64,000 nucleotides of DNA from Tubulanus polymorphus (Eukaryota > Nemertea > Palaeonemertea > Tubulaniformes > Tubulanidae): contig NC_134033.1 of NCBI RefSeq assembly GCF_964204645.1, positions 11,615,155 through 11,679,154 of the forward strand, given 5' to 3'. The notes beneath the pieces are model-generated. The model was given only the letters and a program-made list of their open reading frames with translations. It had not been told where the DNA came from and searched no databases. Position numbers and translations under genes: made by a program. The stretch's first letter is position 1, and the number at the start of each line of letters is the position of its first letter. This document shows positions 1-13,400 of this stretch, piece by piece.

Positions 1-1452
1 TAACAATTTTTTTCCATATTTTAAAATCATTTTTTTATTATTCAGAATAAATGGTGCATTTCCGAATTACATGTGCGAATAAGTCGTGTGAACAAGCATA
101 CAGTCAACATTATACAATTTTCATTTCTTAATAATTCTCAAGTTTTTTTTCGTTAGATGGAAGCATTCATGTTTCTAACCCTTTCAGCGCGTGTACACCA
201 CAGTGCGGTGTATAAATCGGTGATTGACTTTGCTAGTACAACGTATTTCGGTATATAGATGTTTTCAGTAGCACCTGTCAAACAGTGAAATAGTAACTAA
301 CGATACACCGCACTGAAGTGTAGACGCGCTATTAAAACGGTATGCCAATTATACAAAACACTGGCATGGATATTAAACATTTTCAAATATCTCCAGCTTT
401 GACCGTACAGCTCCTACTAGGTAGTTAATTAGGCTTGAAATATTCGTACTCAGTGTCATCTACATACATACAATTTCTTTGTGACATCAGAGAATTAATA
501 AGAAAAAAAAACCATCATGCATATCTATAGTCGAAAGAAGATAATATGCATCCTCAAAGCCGCATTAGACAGAAATGCCGCAGTCGACCGTTGCTTGCAC
601 AAAAATGTATCTACATTTACTATTCACCTTATTTTTCTGTGCAATTAAAATTATTTATTCATCATTCAAAACACGTGAAAAAAGTCTCATTCTAAACAAT
701 GTTAGAAAATTTTGCTAACGAAAATTTATTTCAATATTCGGTCGGCACATGGTTTTTTGAAAGACAATGTTAGTCGTAGTAGTTATCTACCATCAACGAC
801 ACAATTTTTAACATTTCGTATACAGATCAAGTATAGAAAAAAAAGCTTAGCAAATTTAGATATATAGTGGAACCTCATTAATGCGAATTTTGTGGGCAAA
901 AGTTTAATTGTATTAAACAAGTTTTAGCATTATCCAAAGCTTGATTGATATAAATATCTCAGCTGGGACATGCTGGAAATCATCGTAACAGGTTTTGTCC
1001 GGAATCGTACTGACGAGGTTCAACTGTACTGAATACAATTACGAATAAATATAAATTATGGAACTTTTTTGTTTGTTTTGGTGGAAAAATGTTCATTTCA
1101 TGCCGTAAAAGAAATTGACTTAACTATCGACGCCGGGTTCTAGATAAGATGACAGGTTATAATTCTTTTTTCGGAAACATCTACTCGTTCACAGAAACTG
1201 ATAATTTCATTCGAGAACAGCGTTTTCCGCGTGAAAGACGATAACTACGCGTAAAATTCAGAATTTCATTCGGTGTACTTCGGTAATTAAGTCTTGTTAA
1301 CCGCGTTCATCCGCCGAGATATCTCCAGATTTACCTCTCCCAAGTAGCTCGACCACATCAAATTCGTTTAAAGAGTTTTTCAGTTTTTTTTTCTTCGTTA
1401 GTTTGCTTTAAGAAGGTAAAGAGTAACGTCACTGGCGACGCAATCATACATT
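1..1452. other. AT-rich region downstream of IPO5
   Basis: Apart from the 186-330 inverted-repeat element I see no gene here. The stretch closest to 1452 is probably the IPO5 3' UTR on the minus strand. No open frame resembles a known protein. Confidence 0.5.
186..330. mobile_element. MITE-like element with 28-bp inverted ends
   Basis: The left end (186-213, AGCGCGTGTACACC...) and the reverse complement of the right end (303-330) match at about 25 of 28 positions. A related degenerate copy lies at about 10490-10755. Similarity between the two copies runs beyond the inverted ends (aaacactggcatgg-like sequence). No clear target-site duplication is visible. Confidence 0.6.
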
Positions 1453-4400
1453 TTATTCGGTTAAAACAATCTGTAGAACGCTTTGTTGTTCTTCATTCAG
1501 TTGATCCATGCACGCCTGAAATACTGCACCATTCGCCTGAAAAATACATCGATACCAAAAAGTGATAAACACAAAATTTATTTGAATCAGGACCCAGTTC
1601 CACAGATGATCAGGTACGAATTGGTTGTTGAATTCAGTTCCACATTTGTGTGGGTCTAATTTTACTCTGAACCTAGTTCCACAGTTGCTTGGGTTCGATT
1701 TGATTCTGAATTCAGTTCCACAGTTGTGTCCTGAGTTAAACAAAAGACTAAATTCAGAAGCCAGTTAAATCTAACTCACAACTCTGGCCACCTTGCCCAG
1801 GTAACACCATTTTAAGCACAACACACACAGCGGATTTGGGGATGGACTGATTCGCCCCTTCAAAATCAGATGGACACGGGAGCTGACGCTACATCGATGT
1901 AAGAGAATTGTCGAAAGTTTGATTTTGCGATTTTGTCGCCATGACAACCACGGTAAGCATTGATCCGATACGAGCACGGGATTTAAAAAGAAACGCGAAA
2001 CGCTTGAAACATCGTTAATATGGATTAAATTGTCGAATGTTTCAGAGATGCGATATCTCGACGAAAGTAAAAATGTAAGTAGAAAACGATATCAGGAGGA
2101 TAGAGAGAATTGTTAGGCAGGGTTTACTGTAAAGCAACGATACAGTAGAACCTGATTTTATGTGGAACCTCCAATCAATGATTCCACTTATAACAAGCAA
2201 GGATCACTTCTACGTTTCCGGCAATCAGGTACCGCTCATTGAGGCAAAAGGTCATGCTCACCCAGTAACAGACTCAGCTCATTGAAACAAGAGGTCGCGC
2301 TCACCCAGTAACAGACTCAGCTCATTGAGACAAGAGGTCGCTCACACCCAGTAACAGACTCAGCTCATTGAGACAAGAGGTCGCTCTCACCCAGTAACAG
2401 ACTCAGCTCATTGAGACAAGAGGTCGCTCTCACCCAGTAACAGACTCAGCTCATTGAGACAAGAGGTCGTGCTCACCTAGTAACAGACTCAGCTCATTGA
2501 GACAAAAGGTCGCGCTCACCTAGTAACAGACTCAGCTCATTGAGACAAGAGGTCGCTCTCACCTAGTAACAGACTCAGCTCATTGAGACAAGAGGTCGTG
2601 CTCACCTAGTAACAGACTCAGCTCATTGAGACAAGAGGTCGCTCTCGCCTAGTAACAGACTCAGCTCATTGAGACAAGAGGTCGCTCTCACCCAGAAACA
2701 GACTCAGCTCATTGAGACAGGAGGTCGCTCACACCTAGTAACAGACTCAGCTCATTGAGACAAGACAAGAGGTCGCTCTCACCTAGTAACAGACTCAGCT
2801 CATTGAGACAAAAGGTCGCGCTCACCTAGTAACAGACTCAGCTCATTGAGACAGGAGGTCGCTCACACCTAGTAACAGACTCAGCTCATTGAGACAAGAG
2901 GTCGCTCTCACCTAGTAACAGACTCAGCTCATTGAGACAAGAGGTCGCTCTCACCTAGTAACAGGCTCAGCTCATTGAGACAAGAGGTCGCTCTCACCTA
3001 GTAACAGACTCAGCTCATTGAGACAAGAGGTCGCTCTCACCTAGTAACAGACTCAGCTCATTGAGACAAGAGGTCGCTCTCACCTAGTAACAGACTCAGC
3101 TCATTGAGACAAGAGGTCGCTCTCACCTAGTAACAGGCTCAGCTCATTGAGACAAGAGGTCGCTCTCACTTAGTAACAGACTCAGCTCATTGAGACAAGA
3201 GGTCGCTCTCACCCAGAAACAGACTCAGCTCATTGAGACAGGAGGTCGCTCACACCTAGTAACAGACTCAGCTCATTGAGACAAGACAAGAGGTCGCTCT
3301 CACCTAGTAACAGACTCAGCTCATTGAGACAAAAGGTCGCGCTCACCTAGTAACAGACTCAGCTCATTGAGACAGGAGGTCGCTCACACCTAGTAACAGA
3401 CTCAGCTCATTGAGACAAGAGGTCGCTCTCACCTAGTAACAGACTCAGCTCATTGAGACAAGAGGTCGCTCTCACTTAGTAACAGACTCAGCTCATTGAG
3501 ACAAGAGGTCGCTCTCACCTAGTAACAGACTCAGCTCATTGAGACAAGAGGTCGCTCTCACCTAGTAACAGGCTCAGCTCATTGAGACAAGAGGTCGCTC
3601 TCACTTAGTAACAGACTCAGCTCATTGAGACAAGAGGTCGCTCTCACCCAGAAACAGACTCAGCTCATTGAGACAGGAGGTCGCTCACACCTAGTAACAG
3701 ACTCAGCTCATTGAGACAAGAGGTCGTGCTCACCTAGTAACAGACTCAGCTCATTGAGACAAGAGGTCGCTCTCACCTAGTAACAGACTCAGCTCATTGA
3801 GACAGGAGGTCGCTGACACCTAGTAACAGACTCAGCTCATTGAGACAAGAGGTCGCTCTCACCTAGTAACAGACTCAGCTCATTGAGACAAGAGGTCGCT
3901 CTCACCTAGTAACAGGCTCAGCTCATTGAGACAAGAGGTCGCTCTCACTTAGTAACAGACTCAGCTCATTGAGACAAGAGGTCGTGCTCACCTAGTAACA
4001 GACTCAGCTCATTGAGACAAGAGGTCGCTCTCACCCAGTAACAGACTCAGCTCATTGAGACAAGAGGTCGCGCTCACCTAGTAACAGACTCAGCTCTTTG
4101 AGACAAGAGGTCGCGCTCACCTAGTAACAGACTCAGCTCATTGAGACAAGAGGTCGCGCTCACCTAGTAACAGACTCACCTCATTGAGACAAGAGGTCGC
4201 GCTCACCTAGTAACAGACTCAGCTCATTGAGACAAAAGGTCGCGCTCACCTAGTAACAGACTCAGCTCATTGAGACAAGAGGTCGCGCTCACCTAGTAAC
4301 AGACTCAGCTCATTGAGACAAGAGGTCGCTCTCACCCAGTAACAGACTCAGCTCATTGAGACAAGAGGTCGCTCTCACCTAGTAACAGACTCAGCTCATT

Positions 4401-7400
4401 GAGACAAGAGGTCGCTCTCACCTAGTAACAGACTCAGCTCATTGAGACAAGAGGTCGCGCTCACCTAGTAACAGACTCAGCTCATTGAGACAAAAGGTCG
4501 CTCTCACCTAGTAACAGACTCAGCTCATTGAGACAGGAGGTCGCTCACACCTAGTAACAGACTCAGCTCATTGAGACAAGAGGTCGCTCTCACCTAGTAA
4601 CAGACTCAGCTCATTGAGACAAGAGGTCGTGTTCACCTAGTAACAGACTCAGCTCATTGAAACAAAAGGTCGCGCTCACCTAGTAACAGACTCAGCTCAT
4701 TGAGACAAGAGGTCGCTCTCACCTAGTAACAGACTCAGCTCATTGAGACAAGAGGTCGCTCTCACCTAGTAACAGGCTCAGCTCATTGAGACAAGAGGTC
4801 GCTCTCACCTAGTAACAGACTCAGCTCATTGAGACAAGAGGTCGTGCTCACCTAGTAACAGACTCAGCTCATTGAGACAAGAGGTCGCTCTCACCTAGTA
4901 ACAGACTCAGCTCATTGAGACAAAAGGTCGCGCTCACCTAGTAACAGACTCAGCTCATTGAGACAAAAGGTCGCGCTCACCTAGTAACAGACTCAGCTCA
5001 TTGAGACAAGAGGTCGCTCTCACCTAGTAACAGACTCAGCTCATTGAGACAAGAGGTCGCTCTCACCCAGTAACAGACTCAGCTCATTGAGACAGGAGGT
5101 CGCTCACACCTAGTAACAGACTCAGCTCATTGAGACAAGAGGTCGCTCTCACCTAGTAACAGACTCAGCTCATTGAGACAAGAGGTCGCTCTCACCCAGT
5201 AACAGACTCAGCTCATTGAGACAAGAGGTCGCTCTCGCCTAGTAACAGACTCAGCTCATTGAGACAAGAGGTCGCTCTCACCTAGTTACAGGCTCAGCTC
5301 ATTGAGACAAGAGGTCGCTCTCACCTAGTAACAGACTCAGCTCATTGAGACAAGAGGTCGCTCTCACCTAGTAACAGACTCAGCTCATTGAGACAAGAGG
5401 TCGCTCTCACCTAGTAACAGACTCAGCTCATTGAGACAAAAGGTCGTGCTCACCTAATAACAGACTCAGCTCATTGAGACAAAAGGTCGTGCTCACCTAG
5501 CAACAGACTCAGCTCATTGAGACAAAAGGTCGCGCTCACCTAGTAACAGACTCAGCTCATTGAGACAAGAGGTCGTGCTCACCTAGTAACAGACTCAGCT
5601 CATTGAGACAAGAGGTCGTGCTCACCTAGTAACAGACTCAGCTCATTGAGACAAGAGGTGGACAAGAGAGCTGCATTTTACTGGATTTACCTCCGTAAAG
5701 GTCTATATACTATCGCACAACTAACAAGCAATTGGCGAGATAATTCACCTGCCTAAGTTTTTTCTCATAATTTTGAATACCGAGGAATAAATGTTGTCAA
5801 ATGCCAAATGTTTCTTCCATGTTATTACGAGTGAGTGACCCGAGCTTTCGTACCGGTTTATAAGTACACGAGAAGCAATGTAAGGTCAGACTAGAGCAGT
5901 TGAAGTAAAATACTCACCCCCATTTGTCGTACTATGTTGAGTAATCGTTTTCCGGTGTCGTCTGATTTATCGATAGCTTCGTTGACGAACGCATCGGCGA
6001 TTATACTCAGCAGTCGAGGCAAATTTCCATTCTCCTGGCCGAGCACGGTCGGGTGATTACTGCAATATCAACACAAAATACAATGTTACTATTCATCAAA
6101 TCCAATTTCCCTGAATTCTCCAGGTTTTTTTTAGTGCAAAATTCGTCAAATTCTCAGAGTTTTCCCTGATTTTTCTGGTTCTCCAAGTTTTCCAGGCAAA
6201 TGACCTAAGCTTATTGAACGTGTTATTTCTTTAGCCTAAACTAAATAATAATAGAGGACCGTTGACATTTTGCTCATTTTCTCCCAGCACTTCCCAACGG
6301 CTAAAAGGCTGATGGACGAAACAAACCGCATATATTCCAACACCTAATAACCTCATATTGTCAAAATATTAGCCGTGTATCCATTGGTTACAGTTTGAAC
6401 TATTGGTGAAGAATTATCACCAACCTTTCTATCAAATCACATAAATAGCTATAAATATGCACAGCCTCTTCGGTATCCTCCCAGGTCGGTAACCATGACA
6501 GCCAGATCGGCAACAGTTGTTCGACGTCTATATTTCCGTGGTTGTATTTGCAGATTTTAGTAACCGCCGAGATGGCGTTTTCGGTCGGGTTCACATTCTC
6601 GACCGCGCGCGAGTCCGGATGCTGGATCACCTGGACTAACAGCGGAACGGCCTCTGCAAGACAGAAATATTCAAAATCAAATACAGCCTGATGGATGAGA
6701 TGACATTTTTTGCCATTTTCCCCTTTTCTCACATTTCTTCACACCCAAAATCTGGGTTTTTCATATTTCTTCATACCAAAAACGGAATTTTTCAAATTCG
6801 TTCACGCAATTTTACAAACCGGACATTCAGCAAACACCATTTTTTAATTTTCGGCGAGTTTATTCGCATATTTTTCGCACAAAAACTGAAAAAAGGAATG
6901 GCGGATGCTACTACTCACCTGCCAGGGCCGGTGCATAGTCGGGTCCGCCGTTTACAGCCATTATACCGACACCGTAAGCCGCCGCCTGGCGAACCTCGGC
7001 TTGCTTATCACAGATTGACGAAAGTAAGTGCGGCAGGAAATAATTGTGGTATTTGTACGAATGCTGAAAAATAAAAACAGAACATATACAGGACCACGGG
7101 TCTAGTAGGATCAATCAACTGAGTACACATGTATTGTTCTTTTGAGCACACAAATCGAATAGTTCTGGGATTTATTTGCAATAGCGTATAAGTTGATGAA
7201 ATCTTGAACACACCACTGTAGTAGTAAACAAGTTAATAATACTTACTGGTCCAGCATATTCCACAACATCATCCCATATACACAGACCCCACTGTCGGTC
7301 CGGCCAAGGACGACTTGGATGCTGGAAATGGAATAGAAAAAACAATGTCAACTGAGCTTTTATAATAGGGCTTTGCGCAAAAAAAAAAAAATGAGAACAT

Positions 7401-10400
7401 TCCAGGTTTGGTACTAGTAACTCCAGTCTTCCACACTGTGATTAATGTCTTCGTGACAAGTTCTCGTCAATTCATTCGAATCATTCGCCTCAGTGTTTTA
7501 CTAATCATCAATTTCACTCAGATGGTGGTAGTAAACATTATCATCACTGGCAAATACTGTTACGAAAGGCCCGGGTTAATAGCATCACTGACCACCTCAA
7601 TTCTAAGACCAACTACACAAGCATTTTCAAAGATTGGATAAGAAAAACAAATTACCAATAAATCGACAAAATGCTGCATTAACTGTTGAATGTACGGTAA
7701 ACAGGTTTCTTTATACGTTCCTAGTAAAGCGTGCACCAAATCCGATATTTTACTTAGTATATATACATCCTCATCATCTTCATTTAACAAAGTTTCCTCT
7801 AATACATCATCGTAATCTTCATCCTTTCGTTGTTCTAGAAGAAATTAAGATGCCGTTCATGAATTTCATTAACATACTTAGTCGATTCATACAATTCCAT
7901 ACAGTATCTCCCCAGGACATGACCCCCGATGTCAGTATATCGCGCCATAGTTCCCACCAGTTAAACGGGATGGACCGTAAGATAACGATTACTATCTTAC
8001 CTTGTCTGTCAGCCTGTTTCTTGAAGTGATCCGTCATGAGCTTATCTATAACTTTGATCACATCGTTCATCCATTCATCGGTCAAACCTCCTTTACCCAT
8101 ATTCTCAATACACTGTTCAACAAAGAAAGAAACTGCCATTAAGTGAATGTTAACATATCTTGAATAGGCTAGAAGTAAGACTACAAGAATATCAGAATTT
8201 CACAACAAAATTGTGCCTTTGTTTGTCGGAAAGAAGTGCATATCAATTCGTATTTGAAGGGGTATTTGGAAGTTTGCGGGTCCAATGGAAGTCTAACGAG
8301 ACCTCTTCAGCATAAGTCATCCTCAAAATTAACTTCATGTTATAGCAATTGAGACCTGAACGATACATACCTTCGCTAGCGAATGCATAACTTCGCCGAG
8401 TATATCATTTTCCGGTTCTGATTCGACGGCTTTGATCAAACTCGGACAGATATAAAGCCACATTTCGGCGAGGTATTGTTCGCCTTTGATGCGAGCGCAT
8501 TCTATCAGATACGGCAGACTTTCAGCAGCAGCGATTCGCACCAGTAATCACCGGGCAGTTAAAGAAATAACCATACGATGAACGTTGCTTCGTGACATTA
8601 ATCACAAGTTGACAAGGTCGAGCTCAGAGTCAAACTCCGAAATTACCGTGAGTTAGTTCCCATTGCATTTTGGATATGTTGTATCAAAACAACTTCTTGA
8701 ATTTCGACCCAGTTCCTCGGTTATGAGGTCATATTCAAGGTCAAGTCACTGAAAAATAGCCTTTAGGGACTAGTTCTACCACTAGATGGCGCACTGAGCC
8801 CATTCTTTTCACTGCACAACTAGACCTAAGATTGTACCCAAGATTCATCAAGATTGACAGACTATTAACGAAGCTATTGCCAAGTAGCTGTTGACGCCGT
8901 CGGAAATAGGCAAATCATAAATTTGATCATCTGCTAAAAGGATATCATCGTGGAAGTAGAATTTAAGTAACGGCACCATCAATTTCACGACATCGCCCGT
9001 ATAATCGGCGAAGCCCTCTTTCAGTTCCCGCGCGTAACAAACTAACATCTGACAAGCCGTGGCCTTCTCGTCGAGACCAGCCGTTTTGATGCCGAATTTC
9101 TGTTGGTCGCCGAGCGTAACGAACTGCCAATCGGTGTCGTTCTCCATCGCTTTCACATCTTCCTCTGAAATCAGTAGAATGGGGAAAAAATTCATCGAAA
9201 TTTTGCTCATTTTCTCTCAGTATTTCTGAACTGCTAACAGCTAGCTGACTGACAAAATATTCAGTAACGATTCCAATGCCTATTTCCCTCCTAATGAGAA
9301 AATATCAGCTGTATATATCCAGTTGTTATAATTTCTTATTCTCAGTTACTACAAGGACCAACGCAGTTGATCCTAAAACCCCGGGGCCAGTTGCGCAGTT
9401 GTGGCTCGAGTCCAAAAGTGGTCGAAAACCTTAAGACTGGTCTTAAGTAGTAGAAGATTGGCTATACAACTAAGTTGGTCTTAGACTGGCCTTAGTCTAA
9501 GCCATGACTATGCAACTGGTCCCTGTTGATAAATTCCTTTAGAACAAAAATGTTTCCATCTACAAATGAGGACTGATGATGACTATACAAGTTGTGCTAA
9601 TCGAAACCAACTTACGATCGACTAAAGCAACTTCTGGTTTTGTGGATGCAGCTTTCATTACCGGACCCATGACTAGAGGCAGATATTGCGCGAACTCTTT
9701 GCCGAGTATTTTACACATTCGCGCCCAAGCGGAGATCATGTACGACGCTTGTGGGTCGTCTTCGGGCACGTCGGCTTCGTCCGTCTGTGTTTTCAGTAAA
9801 AGCTGCATTACCTGCAATGAACAATAAACGGGCGGTTCAGAATACTGCGAATTGGATATTGTGGGAGCCATCCCTTTTGGATACATTGAGAAAATGAATT
9901 TTACTAATTCCTTAATTTTTTACTTTTTTAACAGAATTTCCCGACCTTTCTAAAAAAAAGAAATCTCCCCGACTTGACCTCTAATTTCCAGGGACCAGTC
10001 TTTACTAAGCTCTAGAGCCAATCTAACAATTTAAGACCAGTCTTAAGATTTAAGCCCGCTTTTGGACTTAAGTCGCAACTGTGCAACTGGGCCCAGGTAA
10101 GTTGCCACCCTGATGAACTAAACTGCACGAAAATCCACGAGAGTCCTATTTTGAGGCTACTGTAAGAACTTACCTCGCTACAATCTTGCATGAATTTCTC
10201 TTTACCGACAGCGAGTCCGATCAAACTGATACATTCTATCGTTTTACCGCGTAGCAGACGCACGTCGTCGCCGGTGGCGTTCTGCACGATGTATTTCAAA
10301 CTTGGCATGAAACGATCGTAATAGTTGATGAACTTCTCTTCGGCCGTGTCGGCGACCGACGCCAGCGTCGTGACGAGTTGCTCCAATACCAGTTTACTGC

Positions 10401-13400
10401 CGCGTTGCAGAAGCTGAAAACGCACAAAAAAAAATTGTTGGTCATTCTCAACCAAACAGTGATTATTATTGTTACTTATCATTATACCCTTTTGGTGGTG
10501 TATAAATCGGTGATAGACTTTGCTAGTACATCGCATTAAGGTGTATTAATTAGTAATTAGTTTTTATCTCTATTATTGAAAGACACTTTTCAATAAGTGT
10601 CTTTCAATATTAGAAAGACACTTATTCTTCTAAAGCAGTAACTTAGTAACTAACAATACACCGCACCGTGGCGTAGACGCATTATAGCCGTTTGCTCATA
10701 ATACAACACACTGGCGTAGAATTTTTTTTCAGAATTTTCAAATCATCTCCAGGAATATCGGGGATTAATTCATCAACACTGAATAAAGGGTTAAAACCAT
10801 TGTTCTGTTTTCACACTAACCTCTTGTATTTTCAAGTTCAACACTTGTTCCAGTTTTGAGATGATGTTATCGAGATACGGTCCGAGGATATGCTTCGGAC
10901 AGTCCTCGCTGAAGTTGACAAGAGCGGCGGCCGCGTGGGCTTGAACGCGAGGATTAGCGTGATCGTCCATAACCGTCAATAATCCGACTACAACCTGAAA
11001 TATATGAAGTATCATCTCGATGAACTTCCTTTTCATTTCATACCATATTAATTTCTGTGAAAATTATACAGGTTTAACGTCGAGGATGTGAAGGTCCAAG
11101 GGGAAACGTATGTAAATCTGAAGATTTCAATATTCAATGCTCCCCGGTGAACAATTCAGTAGATCAATGACCATGAAACTCACTACAACATAGTAATGAG
11201 CTGATTGTGGTTACAGAATATGTAATAGAAATGCCACATTTATTCCCCTATTCACGCCCCCTGGTGAACAAACTTAAGAGAGGTCATGTTTCCTTCCAGC
11301 GCTTGCCGGGTATTCAGAATGTCGATAGTTCAATGTCTCCCACGATTTTACTTTTCTTCGGTTAAAATTTTTCGCCTCAGTCAAGAATCTTCTAATCAAA
11401 TCTACAGATCAGGAGTAGCTGATGGTCATCATAGGCAAAACGTGATAATACGATGGAACCTCGATACAACCTAAATTCAAGAGACTAGCTTATCCATTGA
11501 TAAGTAGACCTGGTAAAACTTAACACAGAAACAAGAGACATGTGTTTCCGAGTGTTTTCCTTAGTCAAAGTGTGTTAACAAGAAACATGGTTAAATAGTA
11601 ATATCACAGATAAATAGTAATACATTTAACTACAATGTACTGACTGGACAATGGAACTCAAAACATTCACTTGCATTGCCTCAGCATTTACTAATCATCA
11701 AACGTCAAAGTCAGATGGTGGTAGTAAAAATCTTTCATCACTGACAATACTGATACAAAACGACCAAAATCTACACTTCAAGAGTCTAGTACCATCACTG
11801 GTCCCCATTGAATAACCCTTGTTTACATTTCCTGTGGCGCTGACAGTTGTTCCGGTCCCCCAGAGTGTTTCTTTGTTATACATTTAATTTAACGAATGGT
11901 CCATGGACCACATAGTGACTTGATTGCCTCTCAGCATTTACTAATCATCACTATCAAATTCAGATGGTGGTAGTAAAAATCTTTCATCACTGGCAAAACA
12001 GATAAACCATGTTTACATTAGACACTTCAAGAGGCTATCGCCATCCCGGTTCCTACCCCCATTTAACAAGTGTTCAAAATCTCGATATTTTCACATTTCC
12101 CCCCTCGTTTGACGGACTTTTCATCAAATTTTTGCCTCAGTCTAAAAGTATTCTAATCAAATCTACTGATCAGGAGTAGCTGATGATCATCATAGGCAAA
12201 ATCATCAAAATCAAGTGGAACTTTGTTACAAAAATCTCCGTTGAGACCTCGAGAATCAATTTGTTATAAACAAGTAACCGATATGATCTAATTATATTTC
12301 CTCAATTCCGATGAAACCTTTCATCTTTGTTAGATGTATATCTGATAAATCGCCATATCGCAGTGCATCGTAATACGTACACTTATCGACAATGTACATG
12401 TACTGACTGGACAATGGAACTCATATTCACTTGCATTGCCTCAGCATCTACTAATCGTCATTCGTCAAATTCAGATGGTGGTAGTAAAAATCTTTCGTCA
12501 TCAGCAAAACTGATACAAAAAGACAGATATTTACACTTCAAGGAAAACCTCACTTCAATCAAAGAAATTGCCTCAGCACTTACTAATCATCAATTAATAT
12601 CAGATGGTGGTAGTAATATTTTTTCATCACAGGCAAATCTAATGTACATCCTGAAGATTCGTAGAGAAGCCGTTTTAACCCGGGATAAGTTGCTCAAAAC
12701 CGTAATAACAATGAGCTTTTAATTGTCGCTATGTTATTAAAGGCCGAGGAGTATGGATGCTAGTTAACCGGGTGGCAAACACTTGAGATCGGCCGTCCCA
12801 CTTTTACAGTATCTTGTTTAAAATGTTTAGAGTGAGCGAGGTTGGCTCACAACAGAAAAGCAGGTCACACAGAGTAAAATTTGACAAATTCATAAAAGTT
12901 TTCATATCAAGTTCTAAACTAATTTTAAATAATCTAGTCATAGCGGGAATGAAAATCTGATGCTAGCGATCTTTTTTTGTAGAGATAGGGCCAAGATTAA
13001 AAATTTTAGAGACATTTCAAATTTTTTGAAAATCATCAATTTTTATCCGATTTCGATGAAATTTGGACACAACATTGATGGTAGATAGCTAAACAAGTGT
13101 GAACTATGAATGAGGCTATGTTTTGTTTATGTATACTGATGACTATAGGTATCAAATTACTGTTAATGTGCTCTGTGAGCTACACTAATTCACTGGATAA
13201 CTCCTACCTCTATGTCATTCAAAGATTCAAATTTTGAAGGAAATACCAACTAAAAAGCTTAATTTCTTGTAGAGGAGGGCCTAAAACACATTTTTGACTG
13301 CAGAAATGAATATATTACACATTAATACATATGTCTGACAAAAAGGAGGGTCCAAATCGGATAACTGACAGAGAAAATAGGAGATTTCCAGTTTCAACCA

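Noticed and set aside
2226-5660. CRISPR-like interpretation of the regular 43-bp array
   Set aside because: There are no unique spacers, the units are contiguous, and the array is inside an animal gene intron.
11286-12722. Open frames in the IPO5 intron and a transposon reading of the repeated 70-bp units
   Set aside because: The frames are short. The repeated units conserve C, D', C' and D boxes and a guide, without target-site duplications, and they sit on the host sense strand, which fits snoRNAs better than MITEs.
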